NCBI GenBank assembly: GCA_023412215.1
Contig: JAEYNX010000001.1
Coordinates: 1 to 53,204 of the forward strand
Origin: Bacillota bacterium
GTDB lineage: Bacteria; Bacillota; Clostridia; Oscillospirales; Ruminococcaceae
Direction of reading: 5' to 3'
DNA: 53,204 nt
Numbering within the stretch: the first letter of the stretch is position 1; every line of letters starts with the position of its first letter. The translations under genes and the position numbers were made by a program. Of this stretch, positions 50,416-53,204 are shown piece after piece. Under the pieces are notes generated by a model that made no database searches, was not told the DNA's origin, and was given only the letters and a program-made list of their open reading frames with translations.

Positions 50416-51980
50416 AGGTTTTAATTGCCGACGATGAACCAATTGTGCGGGAAGGCTTAAGGTCTATCATTGAATGGGATAAGCTTGGCTTTACCGTCTG
50501 CGGCGAAGCCGAGACCGGCACCGAATGCCTGCAGAAGATGCTTTCCCTTTCACCTGAACTGGTTTTGCTGGATATTAAGATGCCGATGATGCACGGGCTT
50601 GATGTAGCCGAACAGGCCAAAAAGCAGAACTTCCGCGGGCGGATTATTATCATAAGCGGGTATTCAGATTTTAAATATGCACAATCGGCTATCCGGTTTG
50701 GTGTGAACTATTATCTGCTAAAACCGATAGATGAGGACGAACTTGAAAACGCCGTGAAGAATATCCGCAAGGATATTGAGCTTGAACTGCAGAACACTGT
50801 GGACGTGAACCGTTATATCGAACGGGCACGCGATGTGGTATTGGCCGAAATACTGGAAGGAAAGGTGGATGAGGGAGAACAGGCGCTGCCCCAAAAAGCA
50901 GACAGGTATTTTAGCATTGGCTTTGCTTCCGATAGCTACCGCGTCATCGCCGCCGAGAGCGAGGGCTATGAACAGGAAAACATAACAGAAATTCTATTTC
51001 CGTTTTCCTGTGCCGACAAGGCGCAGATAGAGCTGCTTAAACTGCACGACCGCAGCATCTGCCTGCTAAAAGGCAGACGGGTGATTCATGCGGAGGAAGA
51101 AATGGTTCGCGATATCAACCGCCGTTTTGCCCAGTTTCACTGCCAAGGGATATTTGCCGCGCACGGAAGGGTTGTGACTACACCGCAAGACCTGCATCTG
51201 TCTTATCATGACGCTTTACAGCTTATGCGGCGGCGTTTTTTTTATCCCGCCGGTATCTGCTTTGCGCAGCAGCCGGATACCGCCCCGGAGCAGTTTTCAC
51301 GCGATTCGGTAAGTGATATTGATACCGAGCAATACATCGAACGCATCCTGTCGTTGATAGAAACCTGCAATAACGACCGTGCGGCGGAGTTGATCCGTTC
51401 CCTCTGCGCCAGACTTTGCGTGATGAAGGTTCAGCCCGCCGACATTAAAAGCCTGTTATCCAGTATTTTGATACAGCTCAAGCACGGCATACTTGCAAAC
51501 TACCGGCAGTTAAGCACTTCTTTTGAAAGCGATACGGCGCTGATTGCGGCTATCCGTTCCACTACCAGACTCTATGAGATTGAAGATTACCTCAAGCTGA
51601 AGGTAGAGGTCGCCATTACAGCCATCGGGAACTTTTCACGAGACCATGTGATCGATAAGGTGATTCATTATATCAACAAAAACTATGATAAAAACCTGAA
51701 GCTTGAAACGCTGGCGGAGCTGTTCTGCTACAACAGTGCTTATCTCGGCAAGGTTTTTAAAAGCAATGTGGGGGAAAGCTTTAACTCCTATCTGGATCGG
51801 GTGCGGATATCAAACGCGAAAGAAATGCTCAAGCAGGATAGATATAAGGTATACGAGATTTCAGAGCGCATAGGCTATAACAACATCGATTACTTCTATA
51901 AAAAATTTAAAAAGTATGTGGGAGAAAGCCCGTCAGAATACCGCAAAGAGTTAGGCCTTACTATTGATACAGAAGATTGA
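50412..51980 (+). CDS. YesN-type AraC-family response regulator
   Basis: The 522-residue regulator has an N-terminal receiver domain with phosphorylated Asp54 (LVLLDIKMP) and Lys in LLKPIDEDE. A long middle domain (about 130-410) follows. The C-terminal AraC double helix-turn-helix (about 415-515) has AELFCYNSAYLGKVFKSNVG and ISERIGYNNIDYFYKKFKKY. ATG 50412 overlaps the kinase stop (ATGA), so the pair is translated together. It is expected to activate the flanking glycan operons. Confidence 0.92.
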   Translation: MKVLIADDEPIVREGLRSIIEWDKLGFTVCGEAETGTECLQKMLSLSPELVLLDIKMPMMHGLDVAEQAKKQNFRGRIIIISGYSDFKYAQSAIRFGVNYYLLKPIDEDELENAVKNIRKDIELELQNTVDVNRYIERARDVVLAEILEGKVDEGEQALPQKADRYFSIGFASDSYRVIAAESEGYEQENITEILFPFSCADKAQIELLKLHDRSICLLKGRRVIHAEEEMVRDINRRFAQFHCQGIFAAHGRVVTTPQDLHLSYHDALQLMRRRFFYPAGICFAQQPDTAPEQFSRDSVSDIDTEQYIERILSLIETCNNDRAAELIRSLCARLCVMKVQPADIKSLLSSILIQLKHGILANYRQLSTSFESDTALIAAIRSTTRLYEIEDYLKLKVEVAITAIGNFSRDHVIDKVIHYINKNYDKNLKLETLAELFCYNSAYLGKVFKSNVGESFNSYLDRVRISNAKEMLKQDRYKVYEISERIGYNNIDYFYKKFKKYVGESPSEYRKELGLTIDTED

Positions 51981-52137
51981 TATTAATTAGTTTTATAGGT
52001 TTATGATGCGAATTTAACTTTTCATGATCGTACGTTTGACGGTCTTAAAATACCCACTACCATAATATTGAATATGCCAACTTATTTTTGATAAGCTGAC
52101 CTTATTTTATGTCATATGCAGAAGCGAGGAGATCATC

Positions 52138-52631
52138 ATTCGATATTTGGTTGCACTCGGATTGTCATTTTTAGCCCTTTGTGTTCAGCATCTAATACAT
52201 GAATTTTCCCATGTGATTGCTGCGCGATTGTGCGGTGAAAAAGTAATGTATATTCATTGGCTTACCTATCATGGGGGAACGCGGGTGTTTTATGAAAATG
52301 AACCGGATTTTAGTTCTGAGAACATAAACAGAAAGTGGGTATTTATAGCTGGAGCTGGCTTTATAACAACAACCATTCTGGGATATTTATTTACTGGGGC
52401 ATATTTAGTAGTTTCAAATAATTTGTTAAAAACCGTCTTGTGTTTCTTTTCGATTATTTTTTAGCAGTAGACAGTCTATATTATCTAGGCGGAAGCATTG
52501 GTAATTTCGGAGATATTGTAGGTGTTCGAAAAACCATGAAAATATCAAAAGGGCTTGCAACACTACTCTGTGCCGCAGTATTTGTATTTCATTTAACAAT
52601 AATTCTTCGTTGCTTTTACTTACCATTGTGA
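52138..52631 (+). pseudogene. Frameshifted zinc-metallopeptidase-like membrane protein gene
   Basis: Two frames join into one ~164-residue reading frame: IRYLVALGLSFLALC, then HEFSHVIAARL, ending VFHLTIILRCFYLPL. HEFSH is the HExxH zinc motif of M50-like membrane proteases, and about four membrane segments are predicted. The first frame stops at 52464, right after the six-T run 52457-52462. Adding one T would continue LAVDSLYYLGGSIGNFGDIVG. The expected start codon after GAGGAG (52126-52131) is ATT at 52138, one change from ATG; the first standard alternative is TTG 52147. Either it is a recently decayed gene, a phase-variable homopolymer or a sequencing error. Confidence 0.65.
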
Positions 52632-52643
52632 GCATAATGCGCT

Positions 52644-52673
52644 AAAGGCATGAGTTGTTTCTCATGCCTTTTT
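52644..52673 (+). terminator. Bidirectional rho-independent terminator
   Basis: Arms aaaggcatgag (52644-52654) and ctcatgccttt (52661-52671), with a 6-nt loop, are followed by tt on + and a T-rich reverse side on -. It serves the metallopeptidase-like gene and possibly the convergent HAD gene. Confidence 0.82.
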
Positions 52674-52726
52674 ACATATATCTATTAAGCGGTATGCATC
52701 TGGATATTCCTGAAACGTAGTTTATA

Positions 52727-53204
52727 TCACTTGTGCAGAAGTATACGGGTAATCGCTTCATTGAAGCCCTTTCCACCTTCATGGTCGGTAACAAAAGCCG
52801 GCAGTTGGTGTATCTTATTAACAAACGGCAAAATATTGGCCACCGCACAGCTGTTGGGGAAGAACGAAAACATCGGTTCATCGTTCGGCGAATCGCCGAA
52901 GAAGATGCACTTTTCCAAGATGTTTTCTTCTTTGAGCACCTCGCTTAAAAACAGCCTCGTCATCTGCAGTTTGTCGTAATCACCGAACCACGCGTTTACA
53001 TGGATAGAGCTTATCTTGGCCTGAGCCCCAAAGGAGGCACATACATTTTTAATCTCCTGTGCCGCGTCAAGCCCCAGATAGGGCGGATCCTCATTAAAAT
53101 CAATGGCCAGATCATAGATGCGCGAGAATTGATCCTTTGCTACACGGCAGCCCGGAACCGCCTTTAGGCATGCGTTTTTCACCTCTTCAAGTCCGGCTCT
53201 GATA
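52727..53204 (-). CDS. HAD-superfamily (Cof/HAD-IIB) phosphatase, partial
   Basis: The C-terminal ~159 residues of a HAD hydrolase run off the right edge of the window. The metal-binding motif FFGDSPNDEPMF is followed by SCAVANI and ending FVTDHEGGKGFNEAITRIL, the usual end of Cof-type sugar phosphatases. The N-terminal DxDxT motif must lie beyond 53204. A GTG at 53182 is in frame, but the frame stays open upstream (IRAGLEE), so it is not the true start. Its position beside the glycan locus suggests, but does not prove, sugar phosphate dephosphorylation. Confidence 0.85.
   Translation of the reverse strand, partial: IRAGLEEVKNACLKAVPGCRVAKDQFSRIYDLAIDFNEDPPYLGLDAAQEIKNVCASFGAQAKISSIHVNAWFGDYDKLQMTRLFLSEVLKEENILEKCIFFGDSPNDEPMFSFFPNSCAVANILPFVNKIHQLPAFVTDHEGGKGFNEAITRILLHK

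Noticed and set aside
29168..51980. Mucin or milk-oligosaccharide locus because of GH29, GH42 and fuc genes
   Set aside because: Two alpha-xylosidase-like GH31 enzymes have no role in those glycans, and no sialidase, secreted hexosaminidase or lacto-N-biose phosphorylase is present. Kept as the main alternative.

Overview
The window looks like chromosome of a fermentative, obligately anaerobic Gram-positive bacterium of the class Clostridia. An Oscillospirales/Ruminococcaceae-type plant-fibre or gut fermenter fits best. This is inferred from gene content: Rex, bifurcating [FeFe]-hydrogenase, NfnAB, AdhE, YesM/YesN two-component regulators, ABC sugar importers without their own ATPase, strong AGGAGG-type ribosome sites and rho-independent terminators. 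No 16S rRNA or other taxonomic marker is present, so the genus cannot be named. All functional calls come from reading translations and motifs by eye.

Layout. (1) 1-634: gene-poor, AT-rich left edge with the 3' half of a tRNA-Lys(UUU) gene and short repeats resembling its anticodon region. It looks like the edge of an integrated element or an IS end. (2) 635-16492: a redox/fermentation island, all on +. It holds rex, a LysR regulator, an Fe-alcohol dehydrogenase with a Rex-like operator over its -10 box, nfnAB, adhE, a mini [2Fe-2S] protein, a sensory-type [FeFe]-hydrogenase with PAS domain, a PP2C/SpoIIE phosphatase, the trimeric hydrogenase hydC-hydB-hydA, and a second mini [2Fe-2S] protein. 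Together these couple NADH, NADPH, ferredoxin, ethanol and H2. (3) 16.7-21.4 kb: an IS3-family remnant, a serine hydrolase, a 5'-truncated BadF-type kinase pseudogene, and a NagZ/GlcNAc-kinase pair for amino-sugar or cell-wall recycling. (4) 21.5-28.7 kb (-): a SorC-regulated sugar operon (two permeases, binding lipoprotein, TIM-barrel epimerase, class I aldolase, zinc dehydrogenase, SorC) with no kinase and an internal terminator-like hairpin. (5) 29.2-52.0 kb: a large glycan locus. On + are a GH31, an unassigned hydrolase-like protein, an LplB/LplC/LipO-type ABC importer, then a GH42 beta-galactosidase, an acyl esterase, a GH29 alpha-fucosidase and a YesM/YesN pair. On - are a YicI-like GH31, fucA, fucK and fucI. 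(6) The right edge: a decayed zinc-metallopeptidase-like gene and a partial HAD phosphatase.

The glycan genes fit together. Alpha-fucosidase, beta-galactosidase, alpha-xylosidase and an esterase, all lacking signal peptides, match the Fuc-Gal(O-acetyl)-Xyl side chain of fucosylated xyloglucan. The fuc genes then process released L-fucose, giving lactaldehyde and reducing-equivalent problems that the redox island could balance.

Most worth following up: the H2-sensor/phosphatase pair embedded in the hydrogenase operon, the twin mini [2Fe-2S] proteins bracketing it, the unassigned 570-residue protein beside GH31, and the inferred intracellular xyloglucan-oligosaccharide pathway.
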